DNA of 64,000 nucleotides from Phycisphaerales bacterium. GTDB lineage: Bacteria; Planctomycetota; Phycisphaerae; UBA1845. A program made the position numbers and the translations under genes. The notes beneath the pieces are model-generated. The model was not told the DNA's origin. It saw only the letters and a list, made by a program, of their open reading frames with translations, and made no database searches. Position 1 is the stretch's first letter, and each line of letters opens with the position of its first letter. The DNA is taken from NCBI GenBank assembly GCA_020639115.1, contig JACKHG010000002.1, forward strand, positions 1 through 64,000, given 5' to 3'. Positions 1 to 6,456 of this stretch are shown one piece after another.

Positions 1-112
1 CCGGCCGGGCCCGCACCGGCTCGCCGCCCCACTGGCCCCGCTTCGGGCTCTCTACATACACGAACAGCCATGACCGTTCTCCCAAGGTGCCAATGCACCC
101 AAGAACGCCCAT
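1..112 (-). CDS. Possible partial CDS running off the left edge
   Basis: An open frame on the minus strand begins at an ATG at 110-112 and runs leftwards out of the window. The visible part reads through a protein-like stretch containing YVESPKRGQWGGEPV. No clear Shine-Dalgarno sequence precedes the ATG. A GTG start inside the frame, or an ATG at 69-71 in another frame behind a GGGAGA sequence, are alternatives. It lies downstream of the two minus-strand genes at 154-827 and could be the next gene of the same transcript. No function can be assigned from about 37 residues. Confidence 0.3.
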   Translation of the reverse strand, partial: MGVLGCIGTLGERSWLFVYVESPKRGQWGGEPVRARP

Positions 113-153
113 GGCTGGCTACGTAGCGTCGCCGCGACCGCTGGCTGCGGGAC

Positions 154-336
154 TTACTTTCGATTCTGCTTTGTCCGAAGCACCTGAGCTTCGGCTTCTG
201 TCACGGCCTCCAATTGGGCCGTCAACTTCCGCTCGCTCATCACCAAGCGATACAGCTTTTCTCTGCCCTCCTTGCTTCGCAATCGAAGATACGCCACCTT
301 CTCATGCGCAAACGTCGTCAATACTCGCAGCATCAT
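154..336 (-). CDS. Small charged protein coupled to the upstream HTH gene
   Basis: A 60-residue basic protein with no recognised domain. Its sequence (LRVLTTFAHEKVAYLRLRSK followed by a Glu/Ala/Leu-rich helical tail) suggests a mostly alpha-helical product. The start is chosen at the ATG at 334-336: it overlaps the TGA of the preceding gene as ATGA, and the purine stretch AAGGAGGGGG lies just upstream. This is typical of translational coupling and makes the gene credible despite its size. An ATG 18 bases further upstream is open but would bury the ribosome binding site in the coding region. It probably belongs to the accessory segment that ends at the tRNA fragment near 2300. Function unknown. 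Confidence 0.5.
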   Translation of the reverse strand: MMLRVLTTFAHEKVAYLRLRSKEGREKLYRLVMSERKLTAQLEAVTEAEAQVLRTKQNRK

Positions 337-827
337 TCCCCCTCCTTGTGCCACGGCCGCCCCCCAGCTTCGGGGTCCTTACCAGCGGCCCGCATCGCCT
401 CCAACTGCTGTTTGCGCGCGTTGATCGAACGCTGACTGATAAACGTTGCTTGGTATCCCTCCACTTCGCAATCGGTACGTTCGAGCACGCCCTCCGCCAC
501 AAGGGAATAGATCCGCGCTCTGGAAACCCTCAACTGATTAGCCGCCCCTCCGGGCGACGGCCCGATTAAGTTTTTCCGATGGCACTCGTGCATCCAGCGC
601 ATAAACAGAGCCTTGTTCTTGTCGTTCACAGGTACCCAACTTTGCACTGCTTCACCGCAACCTGCACACAGAAGTTCATCTTCGTACAGCTCCTCTGCCC
701 GTCCCGGCTCTAAGGGCACACCATCAAAAGTCACCAATCCGTACCCGGGATACACCGTGAGCTCGCACCCTTTGCACCAGTATTCATCCGGGGCCAACTC
801 AAAACGGTCACTCCGCCTCGGTGCCAT
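333..827 (-). CDS. Zinc-ribbon / helix-turn-helix protein
   Basis: A 164-residue protein. Two CxxC pairs about 35 residues apart (CKGC near residue 18 and CAGC near residue 55) look like a zinc ribbon or treble-clef site. The C-terminal half contains GGAANQLRVSRARIYSLV, the pattern of an excisionase or MerR-type winged helix-turn-helix (alanine, small residue, then VSRxxIY), followed by a basic tail. The start is supported by GGAGGT five bases upstream of the ATG. The architecture fits a DNA-binding accessory protein, and the position near an attachment-site-like tRNA fragment agrees with an element-borne regulator. Precise function unknown; it is not a recognisable integrase. Confidence 0.6.
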   Translation of the reverse strand: MAPRRSDRFELAPDEYWCKGCELTVYPGYGLVTFDGVPLEPGRAEELYEDELLCAGCGEAVQSWVPVNDKNKALFMRWMHECHRKNLIGPSPGGAANQLRVSRARIYSLVAEGVLERTDCEVEGYQATFISQRSINARKQQLEAMRAAGKDPEAGGRPWHKEGE

Positions 828-977
828 AACGACCTCCGCCCCCGGCCTTACCCTTGCAAACTGTAACCCATACCCTAACGGAAAGCAAGCCTAAACACCG
901 CCCAGCCCCGTCGCCTGCCCCTTTCGCGGAAAGCATGCGTGACGCACAGGCCGGCGTTCCCCTCCGCTGCGCTTCGG

Positions 978-1039
978 CAAATGAAAAATCGCCCGGCGCC
1001 AGCCCCCTCGCCACTGGCCGCGACGCGATTTTTCATTTG
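978..1039. repeat. Perfect 15-bp inverted repeat in intergenic DNA
   Basis: The arm CAAATGAAAAATCGC at 978-992 is matched by its exact reverse complement at 1025-1039, with a 32-base loop. It sits in the 350-base gap between the zinc-ribbon/HTH gene (minus) and the Sel1-repeat gene (plus), that is, between divergent genes. No T-run follows, so it is not a simple terminator. It could be a binding site for a dimeric regulator or a structured leader. Apart from this repeat I see nothing convincing in 828-1183. Confidence 0.7.
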
Positions 1040-1183
1040 ACCCCGGCCCCTGCGTCCCGCCGGGCTCCGCTAGAAAGGGATAACCGAAAAACCGGGCAGG
1101 CCTAAGCGTAGCGCTTTCACCGCTTCAAGCGAGCCGGTATCATACATGCGTCATCCTCGTCCATCACTACAGGAATGACAGCA

Positions 1184-2026
1184 ATGCAAATCTGTAACGC
1201 CGGCCAAACATTTATCATCGTGTTGACCGCCCTCTCTGCGATGGCCTGCGATGACCATCAGGGCACACAGCCAACGCCAGATCATGTTGCAGAGGTTACA
1301 CAGCCCACACTCAATCCCGCCTATTATCAGCCCAAGGCGCAACAAGGCGACGCCTACGCACAGTTGATGCTCGGCTTTATTTACTACTCTGGTGCAGGTG
1401 TCCCCAAGGACTACGCCGAGGCTCTTAGTTGGTATCGCAAAGCTGCCGACCAGGGCACCGCTGAGGCGCAGTTCAGCCTCGGCCACATGTACGACAACGG
1501 CAAAGGCGTCCCGGAAGATCATGCCGAAGCCGTCAAATGGTATCGCAAAGCCGCAGACCAGGGCCTCGCGAAGGCGCAGTTCAACCTCGGCACCATGTAC
1601 AACAACGGCCAAGGCGTACCCGAAGATGACGTTGAAGCCGCCAAATGGTATCGCAAGGCCGCAAACCAAGGGCTCGCTGAGGCGCAGTTCAACCTCGGCC
1701 AAATGTACCACAACGGCAAAGGCGTCCCGGAAGATCATGCCGAAGCCGTCAAGTGGTATCGCAAGGCCGCCGACCAGGGCTACACCCTCGCACAGTACAA
1801 TCTCGGCATTTCGTACGCTCTGGGACAGGGTGTGCCTCAAGATCACGTCTTGGCACACCTGTGGGTGAATCTCGCATGCAGCCAAGCACCCACAGCTACT
1901 GAACGCGAGGACTGGTCCGATACGCGCCAGAGGATCGCCGCGAAGATGACCCGAGAACAGATCAGCGAAGCCCAACGTCTCGCCAGAGAGTGGACGCAGC
2001 AACACCCACCACGGGACCCACAGTAG
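1184..2026 (+). CDS. Sel1-repeat (TPR-like) probable lipoprotein
   Basis: A 280-residue exported protein. A hydrophobic N-terminus ends in a loose lipobox (SAMAC) followed by acidic residues, suggesting membrane anchoring. Five to six Sel1-like repeats of 36 residues follow, each with the signature AEAQFNLGxMYxNGxGVPxD..A..WYRKAADQG. The DNA shows a matching 108-bp period between roughly 1340 and 1850, so recent unit duplication is likely. Sel1 repeats mediate protein-protein contact; no catalytic domain is present. The start is taken at the second ATG (1184), because AGGA at 1171-1174 is well spaced for it but overlaps the first ATG at 1175. Probably cargo of the element ending near 2308. 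Confidence 0.85.
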   Translation: MQICNAGQTFIIVLTALSAMACDDHQGTQPTPDHVAEVTQPTLNPAYYQPKAQQGDAYAQLMLGFIYYSGAGVPKDYAEALSWYRKAADQGTAEAQFSLGHMYDNGKGVPEDHAEAVKWYRKAADQGLAKAQFNLGTMYNNGQGVPEDDVEAAKWYRKAANQGLAEAQFNLGQMYHNGKGVPEDHAEAVKWYRKAADQGYTLAQYNLGISYALGQGVPQDHVLAHLWVNLACSQAPTATEREDWSDTRQRIAAKMTREQISEAQRLAREWTQQHPPRDPQ

Positions 2027-2266
2027 CGCTCGCCGCGCGGGCGTGCCTCTTGCGTGACTCAGCGATGAAACACCCGCTCACTTCGTCGGGGTGTTACCCC
2101 GGAAAACCACCCGAATCACCCGAGCGAAATGTACATCAGTCTGTACATCACCTGTTGCAAAACATGGTCGAAATGTGGTATATGGTCGTTCGGCAGGAGG
2201 TTCGCAACTTCTGCTGCTATCGCTAGTTACTGCTCCGACAAGCACTTGGGTTTTCGAGCAGAAAAC

Positions 2267-2308
2267 GCTCATAACCCGGAGGTCGTAGGTTCGAGTCCTA
2301 CCCCGCTA
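2267..2308 (+). other. 3' fragment of an initiator tRNA-Met (probable attachment site)
   Basis: The stretch starts within the anticodon arm (GCTCATAACCCGGAGG, anticodon CAT). It continues through variable loop, complete T-arm (TAGGTTCGAGTCCTA) and the 3' acceptor strand CCCCGCT plus discriminator A. The 5' acceptor strand, D-arm and 5' anticodon strand are absent: upstream sequence does not pair with CCCCGCT. A 3'-only tRNA remnant is what site-specific integration into a tRNA gene leaves at the distal end, because the intact gene is rebuilt at the other end. The orientation predicts that the element lies to the left and that the intact tRNA-fMet is outside the window. Confidence 0.75.
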
Positions 2309-2423
2309 GATGAAGGGTCGAAGCGAAAAAGCGCGACCCGCCGGGGTCGTCCCTACCCGTCGTCCGCTACTGGATGCTAGAATCAGAGGCATCCATCAGG
2401 AGCGGCGAGGAACGCAGTCGGTT

Positions 2424-2750
2424 ATGACGACCTTCACAGACATCAAGAAGCGCGTCGCCCGGTTCTTCCTTCAGCTCGCTGCGATCATCGCCGGCTATCT
2501 CGCCTTTTGCCTCATCGTAGGCCTGATCATTCTGCCCAGTTTGGAGCTGCTGTGGTTTCTCTGCGATCGCCCAACCGCCGCCGCGGGCAGCGAGGGATCC
2601 TACCACTTCGGTATTGCGATTCTCGTCGCTCTGGCTGTCGCGGTGTCCACTGGCGTCATCGTCGGATACAGCGTTGCCCGCCGCCTGTACTTCTTCATCT
2701 ACCGACCTTCCTCCGCCAGCCCATACCCAGCGAACCGCGAGGCACCATAA
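2424..2750 (+). CDS. Small two-helix membrane protein
   Basis: A 108-residue protein with two strongly hydrophobic segments (about residues 15-40 and 66-90) separated by a short Gly/Ser-rich loop, ending in a polar proline-rich tail. No known family is recognised. The start is placed at the ATG at 2424, since the open frame further upstream runs back into the tRNA fragment and reads as low-complexity arginine-rich sequence. No strong Shine-Dalgarno is visible, only GAGGA about 15 bases upstream. It stands alone just outside the attachment-site remnant. Role unknown; inner-membrane location is inferred from hydropathy only. Confidence 0.5.
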   Translation: MTTFTDIKKRVARFFLQLAAIIAGYLAFCLIVGLIILPSLELLWFLCDRPTAAAGSEGSYHFGIAILVALAVAVSTGVIVGYSVARRLYFFIYRPSSASPYPANREAP

Positions 2751-3173
2751 TCGCCTCGGCCCAGGGCCCCGTTACCCGACATTGTCGATATCCAATCATC
2801 GAGGCAGTGCCACGGACGCCGTATAGAAAAAACTACATCTCCGATGCGCATCAGCCCGCACATTTGCTTTGACAAGACATGGGCAAAACGCAGTTCCTGT
2901 CCACTCCGAAGGAACTTCGCGATTCCTGCCGCCACCGCCGGTTACCACAGCGGCAAGAATCTGGGACTTCCAGAAGGAAGCGACGCCGGTCGGGGATGTG
3001 GGGGCGAGCCCTGCTGCGGGTGACGGCGCCAAGTGTCGCGTGCAGCCGCGTGCAGTTCGGAGTCCGCGCCTCCGGCAGCATGAGCGCGGATGGGGGAGAT
3101 TCGAGCGCGGGCGGCTGTGGCGGTGTTGCCTGCGCCGTGTCCGTCATGCCCGGGGGAGGTAACAATCGTGACA
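2751..3173. other. Intergenic region without a convincing gene
   Basis: About 420 bases with overlapping short open frames on both strands, none with a ribosome binding site or recognisable protein pattern. A TTGACA hexamer occurs at 2869-2874 but has no good minus-10 partner. The region leads into the structured segment at 3174-3356. Confidence 0.5.
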
Positions 3174-3356
3174 CCCCGTGACATGGGCGGGCACACCGGC
3201 CCGCATGGGGTTTTATCGGACGCGGACAGCCGGCTGTGGTTGATCGGCGCGCCGGTTCGTGGTAACGTTCGCGGTGGATAGACGCGGGGAGGCGTCCATC
3301 CCGATCAGGAATGTCGTACGGAGAGAGCAGCGCCCGCGGCGCGTGCTCTCTTTTTT
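3174..3356 (+). ncRNA. Candidate structured small RNA or leader ending in a terminator
   Basis: Three foldable elements follow each other. First, a hairpin with stem GCGGGC/GCCCGC (3187-3204) is flanked by CCCC and GGGGTTTT. Second, a closed domain has an outer stem GATCGG/CCGATC (3242-3247 with 3301-3306) enclosing a smaller hairpin GACGC/GCGTC (3281-3296). Third, a strong intrinsic terminator lies at 3321-3356. No protein gene is visible in the 570 bases upstream, so a non-coding transcript or an attenuated leader is inferred. The next gene, the PEP-CTERM protein, starts 242 bases downstream. No known riboswitch consensus was recognised. Confidence 0.35.
3321..3356 (+). terminator. Strong intrinsic terminator
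   Basis: An AGAGAGCAGCGC-type stem pairs with GCGCGTGCTCTCT across a short loop and is followed directly by six T residues. It is oriented for plus-strand transcripts that arrive from the structured region upstream of the PEP-CTERM gene. Confidence 0.8.
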
Positions 3357-3598
3357 GTTGTCTGGGGGGAATTCACCACCGGGGGGCTTCACGCCAGTTG
3401 TTGGCACACCGCACGATCGGAACCTTGGCGGCACTTCGATAGAGCGCCCACGCGTGGGTGCTCGAAGGCGGAAGCGCGGCGGGTCCCGGCACAATGAAGT
3501 GCACGAATATTCGGTACGCAATCGGTCAGAAACGTGTCTTTCGAAGGTTCTCTCAAGAGGGTTTGCCGGCCCGTTCCGGCAATGAGGAGGTAGTCTCA

Positions 3599-4390
3599 AT
3601 GTTCCGCAGGATTTCCGCAGTAACGCTCACCGTCGCCGTGCTGGCGTCCGGAAGCGTCGTGAACGCAGCGTTCGATTCCTACGTCATCCGCAACGGCTCG
3701 ACCTCGTCGCCGACCATCCAGACCAACAACGACTACGTCGTCGGCGCCACCGAGTTCATCATCAACGAGAGCGGCCAGAAGGCGGCCCTGGGCTCGAACG
3801 ACATCAACGGCATCACGCTCGGCGACATCACCCAGCTCGCCATCACGCGCTACGACGACACGAGCCGCTTCAATGCCGGCTCGGGCCCCGCGGTCGCGCC
3901 GTACTTCAACATCTGGGTCACGGATGGGCTCGGCAACTACGCGGTCGTCGCCAACGAGCCGTCCAACCCCGCATTCCAGGGGCTGTTCACCACGAATCTC
4001 GACGGCAGCAAGTCCTACGACCTGAGCTACGCCGACATCGCCGGCAAGACGGCGAAGGTCTACGAGACGCCCGGGTGGAACACGAACTCGTCGTGGGTGC
4101 ACAACCTGTTCGGCAATGACCCGCTGACGTTCTCTGACATCGCCACCCTGGAAATCGCACCGCCGCCGGTCAGCTACATCCAGGGCGGCAACGGCGTGGG
4201 TTCGGGCGCGCCCGACGTGCTCGGGACCGACGTGGCTTACGGCTTCAACTGGGTGTTCGGCGACACGCTGAGCAACTATGTCTCCGGCCAGGACGGCTAC
4301 ATCGTCTCCAACTTCGCGGTCGCTCCCGAGCCCGGCACGCTCGCCCTGCTGGGCATCGCCGGCCTGCTGGTGGCTCGTCGCCGCCGCTGA
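3599..4390 (+). CDS. PEP-CTERM sorting-domain exported protein
   Basis: A 263-residue secreted protein. It starts with a signal peptide (basic MFRR, then a hydrophobic stretch ending near AxA at about residue 22). The body is rich in Asn, Thr and Gly, as expected for an extracellular beta protein. It ends in a canonical PEP-CTERM tag: APEPGT, a hydrophobic helix, then RRRR. In known systems this tag is recognised by an exosortase that processes the protein at the membrane; no exosortase gene lies in this window. The ATG at 3599 is chosen because GAGGAGGT lies ten bases upstream; the longer open frame from 3458 lacks this. Specific function unknown. Confidence 0.9.
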   Translation: MFRRISAVTLTVAVLASGSVVNAAFDSYVIRNGSTSSPTIQTNNDYVVGATEFIINESGQKAALGSNDINGITLGDITQLAITRYDDTSRFNAGSGPAVAPYFNIWVTDGLGNYAVVANEPSNPAFQGLFTTNLDGSKSYDLSYADIAGKTAKVYETPGWNTNSSWVHNLFGNDPLTFSDIATLEIAPPPVSYIQGGNGVGSGAPDVLGTDVAYGFNWVFGDTLSNYVSGQDGYIVSNFAVAPEPGTLALLGIAGLLVARRRR

Positions 4391-4416
4391 TCGCAAGCTG
4401 ACAGTCAGACGTACCC

Positions 4417-4453
4417 GGGGGACTGTTCCGCGCGAACAGCCCCTCGTTTCTTT
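4417..4453. terminator. Bidirectional terminator between convergent genes
   Basis: The near-perfect stem GGGGACTGTTC / GAACAGCCCC around a CGCGC loop is followed by a T-rich stretch (TCGTTTCTTT). It lies between the plus-strand PEP-CTERM gene and the minus-strand SPFH gene that ends at 4496, so it can serve both. Confidence 0.6.
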
Positions 4454-4495
4454 GCGCGACCCGGTCTGAGTCGTGCCCTCGTTAAGTTGGCAAAC

Positions 4496-5491
4496 TCAAT
4501 TCACGCCGCTCTGGCCGATGGTCAGCTTCATCGGCGCCCCCTCGTCCGATTCCGGCGGCAGGACGTAGGTCTGCGCCTGCTCGACCACCTTGGCCAGCGT
4601 ATCGAGCAGCAGGCGCGTGCGGGTCACGAGCGGCGCCTTGGTGTACTGGGCGCGCAGGGCGAGAAAGGCGTCGGCGTCGCCGCGGGCCTCCTCGACCCGG
4701 CGGGAGCGGTAGCTCTCGGCGTCGGCGTGCAGTTCGGAGGCCCGGCCGTAGGCCCGCGGGACGATCTGGTTCGCGTACGACTCGGCCTGGTCGATTTGCT
4801 TTTCCCGATCCTTCTTGGCACTGGACACATCGCGGAACGCATCGGCGATGGCGTACGGCGGCTCGATGCTCTCCAGGTCCACGCCGACCAGAATGATGCC
4901 GCAACCGTAGGTGTCGAGCATGGCCTGGGCCCGCTCGCGGGTCACGTTCTGGATCTCGGCCTTGGCGGAGGTCAGGGCGCTCTCGATCGAGTGGGTACCA
5001 AGTTCCTCGATCATCACCGCCTGAACGGCCAGCTTCACGAGCCAGTCGGGATCGACGGTGCGGGTCAAGTAGTCGTCGGGGGCGCTGATCTGGTACTGCG
5101 CGACCATCGTCGCCTTGACGATGTTGACGTCGCCGGTGAAGACGTCGGATTCCGGACTCTGGGCAGCCGCCACCAGATCGCCCGCGGCGATGGCGGCACG
5201 CGTCTGGGGATCGAAGCCGACGGTGATGCGTTTCACCTCGCGCGTGCGCGGCTTGTCGAAGCGCCCGATCGGCCAGGGCCAAGCGAAGTGCAGGCCGGGC
5301 TCCGCCTGGGCCTCGACGATGCGGCCGAAGCGGCGAATCACGGCGCGTTCGTCCGGCTGAACAAAGAAGAAACCGGACGCGACGTAGCCCGCGACGCCGA
5401 GTGTGACCAGCAGTGCCACCCAGCGTCCGTAGCGGCTCCCGCGGGCGTCAGGTGCCGGGCGTGGTTTCGGGTTGTTGACTGCCTTGGCCAT
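4496..5491 (-). CDS. HflK-like SPFH/band 7 membrane protein (third of three)
   Basis: A 331-residue protein: one N-terminal transmembrane helix (about residues 25-45), then the SPFH domain beginning FFFVQPDERAVIRRFGRIV and continuing PGLHFAWPWPIGRFDKP. A charged helical region rich in Ala, Glu and Arg follows. SPFH proteins form large membrane rings; HflK/HflC regulate the FtsH protease in other bacteria. It overlaps the end of the preceding SPFH gene by 44 bases in a different frame, so the pair is probably translationally coupled. No FtsH gene is in the window. Family assignment is firm; the HflK label rather than a generic SPFH label is inferred from the PGLHFxWPxPI pattern. Confidence 0.85.
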   Translation of the reverse strand: MAKAVNNPKPRPAPDARGSRYGRWVALLVTLGVAGYVASGFFFVQPDERAVIRRFGRIVEAQAEPGLHFAWPWPIGRFDKPRTREVKRITVGFDPQTRAAIAAGDLVAAAQSPESDVFTGDVNIVKATMVAQYQISAPDDYLTRTVDPDWLVKLAVQAVMIEELGTHSIESALTSAKAEIQNVTRERAQAMLDTYGCGIILVGVDLESIEPPYAIADAFRDVSSAKKDREKQIDQAESYANQIVPRAYGRASELHADAESYRSRRVEEARGDADAFLALRAQYTKAPLVTRTRLLLDTLAKVVEQAQTYVLPPESDEGAPMKLTIGQSGVN

Positions 5492-6452
5492 CCTGGGTCA
5501 GCTTCCGGAGGTCCTGGGTCGGGTTCGGTTCCAGCGGCTCGGTCGGCGCCTCGTCCGGGTTCACCAGCAGATGCAGGAACGGCGCATCCGCCGGCAAGAC
5601 CAGGATCGTGTCAGAGTCAATGCCGCGTTCGTACGACTGCAGCGTGCGCATGAAGCGGTAGAAGTCGGGATCCGTGCTGTAGGCGGCGCCGTAGATGCGC
5701 GTCGCCTCGGCATCGGCGTTGCCGCGGATCCGAGCCGCCTCGGAACGGGCCTCAGCGAGGATCCGCTCCTGCTCGCTCTGCGCGTCCGCGATGATGCGCA
5801 TCGCCTGGGCCTCGCCCTCGCTGCGGTACTGCTTGGCGATGCGTTCGCGCTCGGCGCGCATGCGTTCGAACACCGAGCGCCGGTTCTGGGCGGGGAAGCT
5901 CAGCCGCTGAACGCGCAGGTCGACGACCTCGATGCCGAAGTTGGTCGCGGCACGATCGGCGCAAACGGAGCGAACATCATCAAACGTCTGTTGCCAGCGG
6001 CGCACCGCGCCGTTGGTCGAGATGAGCGAATCAAAATCCTGCGAACCCAGCACGCCGTTGAGCTGCGACTTGACCATGTCCGCCAGGCGCAGCTCCGCCC
6101 CCTTGATATCCTGCACAGTGGAGAGAAACGTGAGCACGGCATCGGGGTCGTGCGCGATCCGCCAGCAGGTGGCTGTCGCCACCTCGACGTTCTTCTTGTC
6201 GCGCGTGAGGTACTCCTTGGCCGGCTCCTTGGGGCTGGGATCCTCGAACACCTGCAGGCGATTGTCGAAGCGGACGACGTTCTCGATTGGAACCGGCCAC
6301 TTCACGCACAGTCCGGGCTCGAGCACCGTGGTGCGCGGGCGGCCGAACCGCTTGATGATGACGAATTCCGTCTCGTCGACCGCGACGAAGCAGGTCGAGA
6401 CGACGTAACCCACTGCCGCCAGCAGGATCAGGATGGCAACTGCTTTCTTCAT
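5448..6452 (-). CDS. HflC-like SPFH/band 7 membrane protein (second of three)
   Basis: A 334-residue protein starting MKKAVAILILL with a single N-terminal membrane anchor, then the SPFH core (VAVDETEFVIIKRFGRP, PGLCVKWPVPIENVVRFDNR). This matches HflC more closely than HflK because of the FDNRLQVFEDP region. The C-terminal half contains the Ala/Glu/Arg-rich coiled region typical of HflC (MRAERERIAKQYRSEGEAQA). The start is the ATG at 6450-6452, four bases after the shifted-frame stop of the upstream gene. As deposited, the frame is open into the upstream gene and mimics one 1068-residue protein; a frameshift near 6587 explains that. Likely partner of the two neighbouring SPFH proteins in a membrane complex. 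Confidence 0.87.
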   Translation of the reverse strand: MKKAVAILILLAAVGYVVSTCFVAVDETEFVIIKRFGRPRTTVLEPGLCVKWPVPIENVVRFDNRLQVFEDPSPKEPAKEYLTRDKKNVEVATATCWRIAHDPDAVLTFLSTVQDIKGAELRLADMVKSQLNGVLGSQDFDSLISTNGAVRRWQQTFDDVRSVCADRAATNFGIEVVDLRVQRLSFPAQNRRSVFERMRAERERIAKQYRSEGEAQAMRIIADAQSEQERILAEARSEAARIRGNADAEATRIYGAAYSTDPDFYRFMRTLQSYERGIDSDTILVLPADAPFLHLLVNPDEAPTEPLEPNPTQDLRKLTQDGQGSQQPETTPGT

Positions 6453-6456
6453 GGCG

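Noticed and set aside
1340..1850. CRISPR-like repeats
   Set aside because: The 108-bp periodicity is within the coding frame of Sel1 repeats; there are no short direct repeats with unique spacers. No CRISPR array was found anywhere in the window.
2251..2308. A complete tRNA gene near 2260
   Set aside because: The upstream sequence GAGCAGAAAACGCTC imitates a D-arm, but there is no 5' acceptor strand or 5' anticodon strand, so only a 3' fragment is present.
2960..3010. Signal recognition particle RNA
   Set aside because: AGAAGGAAGCGACGCC resembles the conserved SRP tetraloop region, but the flanking sequence does not form the required long hairpin.
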